A model generated the notes under the pieces. The model did not search any database and was not told the origin of the DNA. It saw nothing but the letters and a program-made list of their open reading frames with translations. Source: Gracilaria domingensis (lineage: Eukaryota; Rhodophyta; Florideophyceae; Gracilariales; Gracilariaceae). From it: a DNA stretch of 64,000 nt. This document shows, piece after piece, positions 9,702-21,539 of the stretch. Where the stretch lies: positions 33,375 to 97,374 of the forward strand of contig VCMS01000214.1 in assembly GCA_022539475.1 (NCBI GenBank), written 5' to 3'. Both the position numbers and the translations under genes were made by a program. Each line of letters opens with the position of its first letter. The stretch's first letter is position 1.

Positions 9702-10346
9702 GCGCCGCCCGCCGCCACCTCCCCCTCCCCCCCCCCCCCGCCGCACAGCTCCGTCAGCGCCCAGTGCACGTGCTGCATGCAGCCGCAGTGCAGCAGGCTG
9801 CCGCGCACCGCGCCGTTGAAGCGCGCCACCGCCAGCACCGCGTGCAGCCCGTGCTCCAGCAGCTCCACGCGCTCCTGCTCCGAGCACGCGCCGCGCCGCA
9901 CCTGCGCCAGCGCGCGCACCAGCTCGCGGCTGCCCTGGTCGATCACGAACGCGTTCCACAGCGCCTCGCGCTCCTTGGCGCCGCCGCACGGCTCGCAGAA
10001 CGCGCTCGTCACCATCCAGAACACCAGCGACGCCGTCGACGCCTGCCACGCCGCCGGCTGCAGCGCCTCGAACAGCACCTTGAAGCCGTAGCGCTGCACA
10101 AACTGCGCGCGCGCGCGCCGGTACAGCATGATCATCGCCAGCGCCGACACGCACGACTGCACCACCAGCCGCCGCCCGCGCGCCGCAAACGCGCGCAGCG
10201 ACTCGATCAGCTGCGCCACGGGCGGCCCGCGCCCGCCGTCCGCGTGCGCGCTGCACGTCACAAACGCCTGCACGTTGTCCTCGTTCATCCACATCAGGTT
10301 GCGCGCCGCGCACGCCGCGTTGTACGCCAGCGCCTCGGACAGCGGC

Positions 10347-10381
<35 letters not shown>

Positions 10382-13300
10382 CTCGCTCGTCATGTTGTAC
10401 CAGATCGCGTACTCGATCCACTCCGCCATGATGGAGCGCATGCGCGCGTCCGCGATCACGTTGCAGATCTTGAGCAGGCTGCTCAGCGCGTAGCAGCACG
10501 CCGCAAACACCTGCACCTTGCCCTCGGACATGTGGCAAAAGTTCACCATCGTCAGCAGCACCGTGCGCAGCGGGTACATCACAGACGCCCGGCTGATCGC
10601 CTGCGCCTCGTTGCGCGCAAAGTTCCCAATCGCCGTGCACAGCTGCACCGCAATGTGCGCGTCCTTGCGCTCGGCCGGCAGGTCGTTGTTCATGCCCAGG
10701 AACTTGGCCGCGCACGACATGAGCTTCTCGCCGCCGCCCGAGTGGCACAGCGACAGCGCCTCCGCCACATACCGCCGGTCGCCGTGCCGCCACATTTCGT
10801 CCGCCACCGCGATGCCGTCCGCTCTGCCCAGCGCGTACAGCAGCGCGCTTACGTGCGGCGAGACGTTGCGCTTGATGGCGTTCGCGTCGCTTGGCGCCGA
10901 GTGAGGGTACAGACGCGCGGAATACATCGGCGGCGCCTGTTGCCACCCCGACGTCGACCCCATTCCCGCGCTCATTTTCTGGTGCGTCGCTGTGCCGCCC
11001 AGCGCGCTTTGCGATGTGTCCGAAAGCGGAGGCGCGCTGGCTCCATAGTTGGACAGTGAGCCACACGCGGACGGCGTCGGAGTGCCCACAAACGCATGGT
11101 CCAAGCTGCCTCCATACGGCGTCGGATGTTGTACATTGTGAGAAGCAGGCACGTACGGCGGTATCTTGTACGACGTGCGCATCTCCGGATGACTCATGCT
11201 GGGCGGTATTGGCTTCCTGTTCGGCGCACCACTTTGAAGCTGCGCGTCGGGCTGCGAGCACATATTCCACGCCGACTGATGGTTCGGCAAGTAGTATCTT
11301 TGAAACGGCTGCGAGGACGGAGCAATCGGCTGCGGCGCCGACGTGAACGACGGCACTTGACTTTGGTCGCTTGGTGCTGCATGAGCCGGAACGTTTCCCA
11401 CGTTGTTTTGGCCAATGTCATGCTTTATGCCACTCACCGTGCTCGCGTCAAACGCATGCTTGTCGTTCTCCTCCAGTACCGACAGAACCTTTGGCTCGAT
11501 TTCGATGTTTTCCGGACTAGAATAACAGTTCTTCGTCCTCTTTTCCGGGCTCTGACGCTTCTCCGGATAGTCGGGCGTCGTACCTTTTGACGACGCCGCG
11601 CTGCTGTGCGAGGATGTCGGCGGTTTTGGTGGAAACTTCCGCAGAGGCTCCGCCATCACCGCGTTGATGTCAATGTTCGGAAACGGTACTGCGCCCTGGG
11701 GGTTCGGATCGGGATCTTGTTTCTCCATTTCCACCCTCGTCACTTCAATGTTGGCCTTGCGCATGTCTTCAGCCGGAGAAGCTCCCCAAAACTTTTCGGC
11801 GCCATTGCCCTCGTACTCATCCGCGGCCTTTGACTCTGCAAACTTTGCTTCAGAGAACGGAGAAGCAAACGAATTGAGCATGTCGGTGTTCGATCGCAAC
11901 GGACTGCCGCCAACCTTCTCATTCTCAGCGACGGAACCAAGGCCCAACACGGGCTTCCGGTCGTCGCCTAGTGCTTGTATTTCCAAACCATCCACTTCCG
12001 GTCTCGGGATTCGCGCGCTCTTCACATGTTTGAGTCGGACAATCTGCCCCATTTCGTCATCAATCTCATCTCTTTGACTCTCGTCATCGGCATCATCCTT
12101 CGCAAGGTCGAGAGTTCCAATATCTTCCGTTATGCTTCCGTCGCTGTCCTGAGAATGCTCGTCGTCAGAGGCGGCGGTGGAATGCGGTGAATATTGGCCC
12201 ATGGCCGACGATTGGTGTCGCCCGTGCCTGACCTCCGATGCGGTCAACTTTCTGCTTACGACGTGTACCAGTGCCGGAGCGTCCAGAAAGTCGTCCGTAT
12301 AGCCGTCCGGGCCGACACTCTTTCGGTCCGATTGCTCATCGCCAGAACTCGAACTAGGGCTCTTTTCGTCGGTTTGCACCACCGCTTGAGCTCCATTACC
12401 CTTGCGCGCAACGCGGTTGGAAGCTCCCTCGGGGCCAACGCTCTCCGAGCCCGAACTTTCGCCCAAGCCGTTCATGTCCTGAATATTTGCAGGGTTGTAC
12501 TGAACATTGGGCAGTTTGGCACCCGATGAAAGGCTGTGATCAGACGGGTCACGGCGCACGCGCGCCGTTCGGCCACTACCGGACCTCTCAGACGAGGAGT
12601 GCATACCGGTGTCGGCCTGCGCCGAAATGGTGGACAAGGTGTCGGCGGCGGGCTTTGATAGTCGTTGGTTGTAGCTGTCTAACAGGCGGTCGATTTGATC
12701 GACCACATCTCGAATCTTGGGGCGCTCTGTCGGTTCTTGTCTCCAGCATTCTTCGACAAATTGAATGTAAAGCGGATCAATGTGGTCCTTGCGAGGCCCC
12801 CAAGACGGTCGGCTGCCCTCGGTGACGAGTAGCATGAGATCAAAGAAGTTTCTGACGCCCTCTAGCCTCCAGCTCTGCAGCCCCGACAAGAGCTCGAAGA
12901 GCACGAGCCCGTACGCGTAGATGTCTGACGCTTTGGCGGCCTCGTCGCTGAGGGTTCCGATGCCCTTGTAAGCCTCGGGCGACATGTACAAAAAGGTGCC
13001 GACCGCACCGGTGCCAAAATCGGCGGTGGCGGCGGTGGAGCCAAACAGGTGCGGAGAGTCTGCTCCCTCCAACCTCTTGGAGAGCCCAAAGTCGCCGAGC
13101 TTCACTTTTGCGTTGGCGGGCAGGTACGCGCTGCAGCGGCCGTCGGGCTGGTGCTCAAACTGGATGGCGGAGGTGAGCAGCACGTTTTGCGGCTTGACGT
13201 CGCCGTGCGTGAGCTGCTGGTTGTGCACGTGCAGCAGCCCGCGCGCAATGTGCGACGCAACGGTGAGAAAGCTGAGCTCGTCCAGCACGGCGTGGCGCTG

Positions 13301-13660
13301 CCTCATCTGCACGAGCGAGTCGTGCAGCGAGCCGCCCTCCAGGTACTCGGTGACGATGTAGAGGTCGCGCGGGTCGTCGCCGCGAAACGAGCCGAGGTAC
13401 AGGATGATGTACTGGTTGCGCACGACGTGGTAGCGGTCGATTTCGCGGCGGTGCTGGCGCAGCGCGGCCGACTGGTGCAGACGGTCGCCCGACGCGGACA
13501 CGAGCCCGGCGGCGGGGCGCTTGATGACCTTGATGGCGACGGGGTTGGCGTCGAACAGCCCGCGGTACACGATGCCGAAGGAGCCCTCGCCCAGCTTGGA
13601 GGAGGTGTCCCAGCGGAGGCGCGCGTGATCTACGGGGGGAAAGTCATCGCCCAGGGACAT
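9452..13660 (-). CDS. TKL-type protein kinase with long linker and C-terminal armadillo-like domain
   Basis: A 1402-residue protein. The kinase domain lies at about 17-335: glycine loop GEGSFG (24-29), catalytic Lys44 in VAIKVI, HGDVKPQN (152-159), DFG (190-192) and SPE (227-229). The HRD motif is HGD here; the catalytic Asp and metal-binding Asn remain, so activity is likely. The domain is closest in style to tyrosine-kinase-like (TKL/Raf-type) plant and protist kinases. Residues about 340-1000 are Ser/Pro/Asp-rich and probably disordered. The last 400 residues are helical with repeated hydrophobic patterning and end in CREAIAML, most like an armadillo/HEAT-type fold. A Gly run (near 10351-10382) and an Ala-Gly run (near 9661-9703) are repeat-encoded insertions. 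Start: the ATG at 13660 follows a C-rich non-coding leader; the open frame upstream is only low-complexity Pro/Ser. Confidence 0.88.
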
Positions 13661-14600
13661 GATACGGTGGGGGCGATGGGCGCGTGCCGTGGGCGCGCGG
13701 AGCACAGAAGGGGGGGGGGGTTGGCGTAACAGGAGGGGGGAGGAGGAGGAGGAGGGGGGGGGGGGGGGGGGGGAGTTGGCGAATGGGGGGTGGAAGGGAG
13801 GGGGGGTGGGGGGGTGTGTGAAAGTGAGGAACGACGGCGCGTTGAATTGGGGGCGGCACGTCGGGGGGGTGGGGGGTGTGGGCGGCGGGAGCGCGGCAAG
13901 CGGAAGGCGGAAGGCGGAAGGCGGTGGGGGGGGAGCGCGGCAGGGCGGGGGCAGCACGGCGCGAGGCGCGAGGCGGCTGCGCGCGCGGCGCCAAACAAAC
14001 AAAAAAGGTGCGAACGCGCAGTCGGCGCAGGCGCGCAGGCGCGCGGCGCGCGCGCACGTGCGCACGCGCACACGTGTGCGCGCGCGCGCGCGGCTGGCTG
14101 CGCGCGGCGCCGCGCGGCCGCGCGCCGCGCGCCGCGTCGGCGCCGAAATGCGCGCGCGTCAGCAGCGCCGCGCCGCGCGCCGTCTTGTTGTCACGCCTTT
14201 CCAACAGCCGCGCCACAGTGGCGCGCCGCGCCGCGCCGCCGCGGCTTCCCCGCCGCCGCGGCAGCTGGCGGCGCTGCTGCTGACTGACACCCCCCCCCCG
14301 CGCCCGTGGACAAGCGTACCTTCGTGTGTTTGGCGGCCTGCTTGCGCACGCACCCCGTGCCATGGGCGCCCGTCCTCGCCGCAAGCTAACATTTTTGCCA
14401 GCGCGTTAAACGCTCCCGCGTCCATTCAGCGCGCGTCTGCGCGCACACACGCCATGTACATCCCCCCCCCCTCTCTGCCCGCGCGACCCGCGCGACCAAA
14501 AACTCGAGACACCACACAGCAATCAATTCATGTCCACTCTTTTACTTGCATTACTTACGAATTAACCTCGCGCAGCGCCTCGCTCCGTCGCGCGTCGCCA
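13661..14600 (-). promoter_or_regulatory. Kinase-gene upstream region: polypyrimidine leader and E2F-like motif
   Basis: Read on the minus strand, the 200 bp before the kinase ATG is almost all C and T, including a run of about 18 C (13757-13773 region), and would be a C-rich 5' leader or core promoter. Further upstream, CGGCGCCAAAC near 13986-13996 gives TTTGGCGCC on the minus strand, an E2F-like match. A purine-pyrimidine alternating stretch (GCGC/ACGT repeats, 14040-14130) could adopt Z-form DNA. The far end overlaps the 3' flank of the beta-COP gene. Confidence 0.4.
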
Positions 14601-17444
14601 TTACTTGCCATCTGACGCATTACTCTGACGAAGTGTTATCCTATCTCCCAGGCTCAGCGCAATGCCCTGCGTCTTGCTTCGAATGCGAATATTACCAGAC
14701 AGCGTCCCGTCTGACAGCTTCTCCACGCACAGGTTCAGCAGCGCGTCCTCGCCAAACGCAGATCGCGCGTACAGGTTCGCCGCCAGGTACCCGCTCTCCT
14801 CCTCAATCCCGCGCAGCGTCAGACAGCGCATGTTGGTGCAGTCCGTCACAAAGTTCAGGAACGCCCCGAGGTCCGTGAACGACGTGTTCACCGCCACCTT
14901 GTTCTCCCACTCAAACTCGGCCCACATCGACCTAAAGTCTGAGTCGCTCACCTCGCCCGGCTCGATGTAGTCCATCACGTCCACGTGAATGTCGTTGAGG
15001 ATGATGCACTGCGACTGCGAGCCCGAGCCCACGTCGTACACAATGTTTCCAAAGATGATTCCACTTTCGGTGGACGACACCTTCACGTTTGTGCGAATCT
15101 TCTTCTTCGATCCGGGGCTCATCGTGAACGGCTGCGGCCGCTCGCAAAGTCTCAGATCGCCCATTGTCGCAATTTCCAACGTCAGGTTCTGCAGCGTGTC
15201 GGTCGTGGTGTTGATGATCAGCACATCGATTATGATATCGTACTGCTGCACGCCGATCTGCGCCTCCGCGTATACCGCATCGCTCATACCGGTCAGTTGC
15301 ACCACTCGCGAGGGCCGCATCACACTCGTTTGCGACGTCCCAAACGTCGCAGACGTCAGCGCAACTTGATCCACATCCACGTCCCCATACGGTGTCTTGT
15401 TGGCGCGACGCGAGCGTAGCAATCGGAAGTCAATCACGTCTTCCACAGGAGCTTGATAACTCTTGGCCTTCTCTGCTGCGAGGTTTTCCCTTTCTTTTTC
15501 TTTCATGCGCACCAGTTCATCAAATGCACTCAACGAAGAGCTCAGCCATACGTTCGCGGAAGACGAGTCCCCAGACGAGATCGCATTGATGCAGAAAACT
15601 ACGCGTTCTCTCGTGCCCTTGTCCATCGGCACTCCGCCCTTTGTAGACTGATCCACATTCAGCACAGACGTGCAAACTAGCATGATCTCGGCCCGGATGC
15701 GGTTGGTGACCTTCGCAGGCACATTCTCAAGGTCCCCGAGCCTGAACCACAATTTCGTCAGAGTAGTGCAAAGCGCGACTCCGATTGTGTGCTCACCGCG
15801 CATGAGGAAGTTGCGAATAGAAGAGTCCGATGAGTTCACATCGTGGACGCCCTTTGTGTCCGTGCTGGACACAGCTGCTTGAGAGGCGTACGTGCCATCT
15901 GCCAAAACAACCGGGCGGCTTCTTACAGCCGGAGCTTCCTTCTCTTCACGCTCCTCCGGCTCGGTCTCCGCCTTGGAACCTAGTGGCAACTGCCCGATCC
16001 AGCCGATGATCGCTTGCAGGGCCTCCTTAACATCCCTCATATCCTCACTGTAAGAACCGATAATCCACAAAGCGACTCTGACAGCTTCGGTATTATTGAC
16101 AGATGGGACCGCAGTTCTCAATTTAGAAAGCACAGAGCCGCGTAGTGAGGGATATCGTTCACAGATTTCCCTGTAGAAGAGAACAACATCAGTTGCGACT
16201 TCATCGTACGCGTCAGAGAAGAAGGTAGAGAGCACATTAACTGCGGACTCACACACCTCCGGGAAGCGCATGCATCCCATATGTACCGCTTTGATCAGCA
16301 GCTGTCGATAGGTGAGGACTGCTTCGCCCTCCACAGCCTTATCCAAAGAGATTGTTCTCACCAACTCTTTCCAGAGGATTCCCATGACTTCTTCCACGTT
16401 GCGTTTTGTCAACAAGTCCATAGCCAGTTCTATGGCCTTTCTTCGAATTTCCAGGTTAGGGCAAGACAGAGCTCGCAAAAAGTCCATGACCAACTCTTGT
16501 AGAACATTGATGTGTGAGCCCTTGAGCTCTCCAATGCGTTCCAGAAGAATTAGCTTGACAGTGTTCTCGCTTTGAGAAACCAACAAGTTACTATAACACT
16601 GGGCGGCAGCGCGCACGGCAGAGGGTGCGTTTGACAGCGCCGTGATCGTATTCGCAGATTCGTACACTACCGCAGCCGAAGAACTCTGCAAAAGACTGAA
16701 GATGATCTTCATGTAGTGACCTTTCTCCATGGGGTTGGAACGGCACACTCTCCGCACGAGTTCCAGAACCGAGAGCTGCAGAGTTGCACCCCACAAGAGA
16801 ATTTGGTCAACGTTTCTGTTGAGGTATGCGATCGCCCTTTCCTGATCGGACTGGCAAAGCATAACAAACGCGTTTCTTCTAGCCGCAAGGTCGCCCTCGT
16901 TGATAAGAAACTCCTCCACCAGCTCCGCCGCATCCGGGATGAGAAACTCAAACTTTTCAAAGATGGTCAGAATCGCCTGCACCGCGTTCCTTCTCACGAA
17001 CGAATGACGATGCTCGAGGTTTTGGCGGATGGCGGGGATGAGCGGCTCCAAAATTTCCGCGTCGTGAATCTTGCACACAAAACGAAGAGCCACGCCGCGA
17101 GAGTATTCGTTGGGGTGCACAAGCTCGTTGCGCACCATGTTGCAGACCAGTATCATTTCCGGAAGCATTTTGCCGTCAGAGTCGTGCTTGTCACAAATCT
17201 CTAGGTAGTACAGCCCCAGCTTGCGAAGAAGCGTGTCTTCGTGTGGCAGGACAAAGCGGATGACGAGCATCAGCATGCCCGGCAGAGGCTCGCCGCTGAG
17301 ATGCATATAGATGGCGCGCTTGAGCGCCTCCTGCTTGGCTTCGGCATCGCCAGTCTCAAGCTCCTGCCTGAGAGTGCTAAGATCATCGGCTTGAATGCCG
17401 GCCTGCAGCAGGAGGGTGCACTGTCTTTCCAGCGCTGTGGTCAT
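14601..17444 (-). CDS. COPB1: Coatomer subunit beta (beta-COP)
   Basis: A 947-residue protein, the normal length for beta-COP, and recognisable from end to end. The N-terminal two thirds is an adaptin-like alpha-solenoid (for example LPHEDTLLRKLGLYYLEI, VCNMVRNELVHPNEY, RHSFVRRNAVQAI). A charged hinge follows (about residues 495-520), then the beta-appendage region with VDVMDYIEPG and FRSMWAEFEWENKV. Beta-COP is a core subunit of the COPI coat that drives retrograde Golgi-to-ER transport, where it binds Arf1-GTP with the F-subcomplex partners. I place the start at the ATG at 17444 (MTTALERQC) because family members start here; 73 further residues are open upstream but look unrelated. No intron is needed. 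Confidence 0.97.
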   Translation of the reverse strand: MTTALERQCTLLLQAGIQADDLSTLRQELETGDAEAKQEALKRAIYMHLSGEPLPGMLMLVIRFVLPHEDTLLRKLGLYYLEICDKHDSDGKMLPEMILVCNMVRNELVHPNEYSRGVALRFVCKIHDAEILEPLIPAIRQNLEHRHSFVRRNAVQAILTIFEKFEFLIPDAAELVEEFLINEGDLAARRNAFVMLCQSDQERAIAYLNRNVDQILLWGATLQLSVLELVRRVCRSNPMEKGHYMKIIFSLLQSSSAAVVYESANTITALSNAPSAVRAAAQCYSNLLVSQSENTVKLILLERIGELKGSHINVLQELVMDFLRALSCPNLEIRRKAIELAMDLLTKRNVEEVMGILWKELVRTISLDKAVEGEAVLTYRQLLIKAVHMGCMRFPEVCESAVNVLSTFFSDAYDEVATDVVLFYREICERYPSLRGSVLSKLRTAVPSVNNTEAVRVALWIIGSYSEDMRDVKEALQAIIGWIGQLPLGSKAETEPEEREEKEAPAVRSRPVVLADGTYASQAAVSSTDTKGVHDVNSSDSSIRNFLMRGEHTIGVALCTTLTKLWFRLGDLENVPAKVTNRIRAEIMLVCTSVLNVDQSTKGGVPMDKGTRERVVFCINAISSGDSSSANVWLSSSLSAFDELVRMKEKERENLAAEKAKSYQAPVEDVIDFRLLRSRRANKTPYGDVDVDQVALTSATFGTSQTSVMRPSRVVQLTGMSDAVYAEAQIGVQQYDIIIDVLIINTTTDTLQNLTLEIATMGDLRLCERPQPFTMSPGSKKKIRTNVKVSSTESGIIFGNIVYDVGSGSQSQCIILNDIHVDVMDYIEPGEVSDSDFRSMWAEFEWENKVAVNTSFTDLGAFLNFVTDCTNMRCLTLRGIEEESGYLAANLYARSAFGEDALLNLCVEKLSDGTLSGNIRIRSKTQGIALSLGDRITLRQSNASDGK

Positions 17445-17734
17445 TTTGGGTTGTGGCGCCTCGACGGCGGGGCGCGGCAGGGCGGACGCTCGCGGATGCG
17501 GCCAGTTGTAGACGGATCGCAGCGAAAGGCGCGCGTGCTGCTGCGGAAGGCGGCGCGGGAAGGATGCGCTCGTACGAGCGGGAACGTCACCGTCAGCGAT
17601 GGCTGATGACAGAACATTTTGATTTACTGCTTTATCGCACAAAAGTTTCGAAACTTTTAACAAATTGTGAATTTACAACATTGATTCAATGCACGCCCTT
17701 ATAGCGCATTGAACCACTGGTGATAGATTCCCCG

Positions 17735-18715
17735 AACAAGTACCAAGTTGGTAACCTTGAGATAGTTGCGAACTCGCAAATACTCATCTTTTATCTGAGT
17801 TTGTATAGATGCAGATAGTATCTGATGTAATTGGTTCGGTCGTGAAGGATTCCGCTCCCCGCAAACTCCGAAAAAAATGAATCTCGACGATTTCAGAAGT
17901 ACCAACGTGGAAATCTTGAGATAGTTGCGAAATCGCAAAGACTCATCTTTGTCTGAGTTTGTGTGCATACTGATAAAACCTGATAGAATTGGCTCGGTCG
18001 TGAAGGATTCCGCTCCCCGCAAACTCCGAAAAAAATGAATCTCGATGATTTCAGAAGTACCAAGGTGGAAACCTTGAGATAGTTGCGAAATCGCAGAGAT
18101 CCATCTTTGTCTGAGTTTGTGTACATACTGATAGAACCGGATAGAATTGGTTCGGTCGTGAACAATTCCAGCTTCATAGTTTTGAAACGTCAAGGACTCT
18201 TTTGCTTGACTCGAAATAGATAGAATGGCATACATGTCTCTGATACTGCAACAGAGTTGGTTCGGTCGTGAAGGATTCTAGCTCCAGAACAGAACCAACA
18301 ATATCACTGCGCAGATGCAGGTATGAACACCCATTCCGCTGAGCTCTTGTAGAATGGCATACAGGTATCTGATACTGCCACAGACTTCGTTCGGTCGTGA
18401 AGGATGATTCTTGCTTCAGGACGGGACGCCGAACATGGCAATGCAGATGCTAGTATGAGCACCCATTTTGTTGAGCTCGTGCAGAATAGCATACATGTAT
18501 CTGATACTGCAACAGAGTTGGTTCGGTCGTGAAGCATTCTTGCTTCAGGACAGAACCATCAATGTCGCATTGCAGATGCAAGTATGAACACCTATTTTGC
18601 TGAGCTTGTGCAGAATAGCATACAGGTATCTGATACTGCAACAGAGTTGGTTCGGTCGTGAAGCATTCTTGCTTCAGGACAGAACCACGAATGTCGCAAT
18701 GCAGATGCAGGTATC
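17735..18715. repeat. Tandem array with two unit lengths sharing one core
   Basis: Seven copies of a core close to TTGGTTCGGTCGTGAAG start at about 17831, 17989, 18147, 18257, 18386, 18518 and 18647. The first units are 158 bp apart and carry a shared tail (CTCCGAAAAAAATGAATCTC, then GTTGCGAAATCGCA). The last ones are 129-132 bp apart and carry a different tail (CAGAACCAACAAT, GATGCAGGTATGA, GATACTGCAACAGAG). A partial 158-type tail precedes the first core (from about 17735). The 158-bp spacing is not a multiple of three and stops occur in every frame, so the array is not coding. It lies upstream of the beta-COP gene. Confidence 0.85.
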
Positions 18716-20506
18716 GCTATTTTTCAAAACTACAGACAGGACCCAATCCAAAGGTTGCACCCCGCGACTTGGAAGAAGCAGAGGATTGCCAAGTGCTGTG
18801 CACAATCGATGCTGTGAGAAACTGAATTCGCTTCAAAAGAGATTCCTTAGCAATGGAGTCGACTTCTAACTGTATCGGAAAGCCACCAAATGAGTCTGGC
18901 CACGGAACTCACTTTGTTCTCGTTTGCAAGAAATGTAGAATCTTCCGTGTTGCCTTGCAAGCGAGCAAGCGACGAAACCAACATTCAAAATTCTGAGCGA
19001 CATATTCTCGTTACCGTATTAGCCGTAGACAAACTCGGTCTATCTCCCGACCCAGTTGTGTTCTCAGTTCAACGGCAGAGACCATAACCGCAAGAAAGAA
19101 GAACTTTGTTGAAAACAAATGAATATTCGATTAGCAAACACTTTGATGTCCTAGGGCGTGGTGGAAGGAGTTGCAAACAGTGGAGGAGGCGAGCGGATTT
19201 GTTTTCAGGCAAGTCAGTGTTGCAGACACGATGGCGGTGACTACTCTTGAACACTAGATACCTGTCGGTAAAGAAGCCTTTTTATACTGTGTGCATCACA
19301 GGCTCTCGTTAGCAATAAACGAGCGCGAATGTCGTTGCCATTTGTGCGAACGGCTGCCTCGTAAGGTTAAGAAGGTCACGGTTATTGTTTTATGGCAATA
19401 CTTGATGCTTTGAGACGGGATTGAAATCACTCTGCCTGGAAAGCACCCGATTAGAAAGTTGTAGTGTTGTTCTGAAGAACTTTTCAAGATGTCGTCGTCA
19501 ATCACAAGCGGCTGCAGAATTTCGCGTGCTTTGCAAATACAACGCAGTTGGGCGGCTGCTGAAATGCCACCAAAAGGTTGCATTGAATCCTTTACCCGTT
19601 ATTAGAGTTGCATTAAAGTTTCATTGGGAGAAGTACAACCTGGTAGCTTTTTTTACTTTTTCAGTATCTTCGACAGCATTGTTTTGAATTCGAACCTGCT
19701 TGATTCGGTGTCGACTTTTTCTCCCAGTTGTGTTTTTATAACAAGTTGTCGGTTACAACATGCCGCTGTATTTGCGTGACATGGTGCATTTAAAAGCTGC
19801 TGCTGTGAAGCAAAAGATTGAACGGTTGTGCAGTGCAAAATGATTATTGCTGGTCATATACCTTCGCATGTCATGGAATGATTCGGGACTTGTCGTCGGT
19901 TATGACTGGTGCTTCTTTTCTATTGCTCTCCTTTTAGAGCTGGGGAGTAGCAATGTGCAAGGACGCTTGGAGCTCGGACCTGACAGTTTCTGAAGGCGAA
20001 CAAACAGATGTCCGCATGAAGAGGGACTTTTTTGGCAGCAGGACTGGGCTATGGCTCCACGACCAAGCTGTTGCTGTTGGGTGAGCAACTGCATAACGCA
20101 TGATCATGATGACGTATTGCAAGCTTGTTTGCAGCATTTGACAAGCGCTGTGGTTCTGGCACATGTATGTTCGTGGTACTGATTATTACGCAGTCTGGAC
20201 CCTAGAGCCAACCCGCTGAGCTTGCTTGGGAGTAGGCGTCTACTTGGGAGTATGATACGCGTAGACGGCTCTTAGCCTCTAGGAGGGAGGGATGAAGTTG
20301 GGGGGATGTGCCAATGTGGTTAGAGCGCGTGTGATGCCACTGCATCAGTGGCAATAATAACGTGCATGGTGGGATTGCCTTACGTGGCGCGCAGAGCAGC
20401 TTGTTGCGAAGAAATAGATCTGACGAGAGTCGGGCGGCAGCTGCCGCGCCATGATTGAAGAGGAGTGCACTGCTGTTGCGTGTCAAGTTGAAAATTGGCA
20501 TTTGTG

Positions 20507-20540
20507 GTTTGAACTGGTTTGAACTGGTTTGAACTGGTTG
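20507..20540. repeat. 10-bp tandem repeat (GGTTTGAACT)
   Basis: Three complete units of GGTTTGAACT followed by GGTT, directly adjacent and without mismatch. Confidence 0.9.
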
Positions 20541-21003
20541 CGGCACAAAGGGTGGAAGGTTGGCCCGGAGGCGCTCTTGACGGTTGGCAAAGTGGTTTGC
20601 GCTGATTGCTGTTTACCACAGCTCGTATTGATTTGAGGCGGGGCGTAGCGCGTTGTGTGCTCAGTCTTCTCTCTCTCTCTCTCTCTCAACGAGATGGAAG
20701 ATAAATCCGTGCTGGAATATACTGTACACGACGGGGAACTAGCGCAATACAGTATGACACAAGTCAGGTTTGAGAGTTGGTTTGAAGCCACACGTGGTTG
20801 TGCACGTTGGTGGCATGCGTCCGCTAACCCTATTTGGTGGTGGCCAAGTCCACGGCGCACGTGACTGCGACGACGAGATAGTGATTCACAGCACGAAAGC
20901 AGACATGAAGAACAAGACGGTTTTTGCAGCAGTTTTGTGTGGCAAAGGTGTTTACATGACTGAGAAGGCATATGGTGTTAGCTTTATCAGTATTGTTGTT
21001 ACA

Positions 21004-21080
21004 ATGGCGGCGGCGGCGGCGGCGGTAGCGGTAGCGGTAGCGGTAGCGGTAGCGGTAGCGGCAGCGGCAGCGGCAGCGGC
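21004..21080. repeat. Compound microsatellite GGC / GGTAGC / GGCAGC
   Basis: A run of GGC grades into six or so GGTAGC units and then GGCAGC units. It stays open in several frames only because of its period; the translations (Ala-Val or Arg-Tyr repeats) are not taken as protein. Confidence 0.9.
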
Positions 21081-21539
21081 CGTGGGTGAGCGGCGCGGGT
21101 GGCGACGGGCGCGTTTGGAGCTCGCAATGCATGGCTTGTGTGGATCGTCGGCTGCATGACGCACAATCAAACAAAAAGGAGAGAGAGGGAGGAGGAAAAC
21201 AAGAAGGAAAAGAACAAGCAAAAAAGTAAAGCAAGTGAGGGCGCCAATGGTGGGTGACGAGACGGCGGCAGGCCGTTCCGGGCGGGGACGGCACTGCGAG
21301 CGCGAGGCGGGCGTGTAGGCGACCGGGCGGAGAACGCTTTTTAGCTGAGGGCGGCCGTCGCTTAGGGCACGATTTTTTTTCTCCCGGCGCGAAAGCATGC
21401 TGCATGCATCCGGTGTGTTGTGCGTGTGTTGCTGTTGTGTGTGTGTGTGTGTGTGTGTGTTGTGTGCGAGTGTGTGCGAGAGTGTGCGTGTGTGTGTGAG
21501 AAAGACACAAAAAAAAGAGAGGTGCGAGCTACACGACGG

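Larger units (their letters stand above)
18716..21539. other. Long non-coding stretch, no supported gene
   Basis: About 2.8 kb of moderate GC between the tandem array and the 3' end of the next gene. Only short, compositionally random open frames occur. It holds several simple repeats: a 10-bp tandem repeat (20507-20540), a CT run (about 20669-20687), a GGC/GGTAGC/GGCAGC microsatellite (21004-21080) and a GT run (about 21437-21500). No RNA gene or transposon terminus is recognised. Confidence 0.5.

Noticed and set aside
9143-11270. Frames over 600 codons on both strands overlapping the C-terminal part of the kinase gene
   Set aside because: Arg/His/Ala-rich or Arg/Gly-rich translations caused by high GC; the kinase frame has the coherent helical sequence.
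18304-18641. Repeated peptides (FTTEPTLLQYQI-type) on the minus strand in the tandem array
   Set aside because: Unit lengths change and the 158-bp units are not multiples of three; stops and frame changes break every reading.
19680-19760. tRNA B-box-like GGTTCGAATTC on the minus strand
   Set aside because: No A-box, acceptor stem or anticodon arm could be drawn at the right distance.
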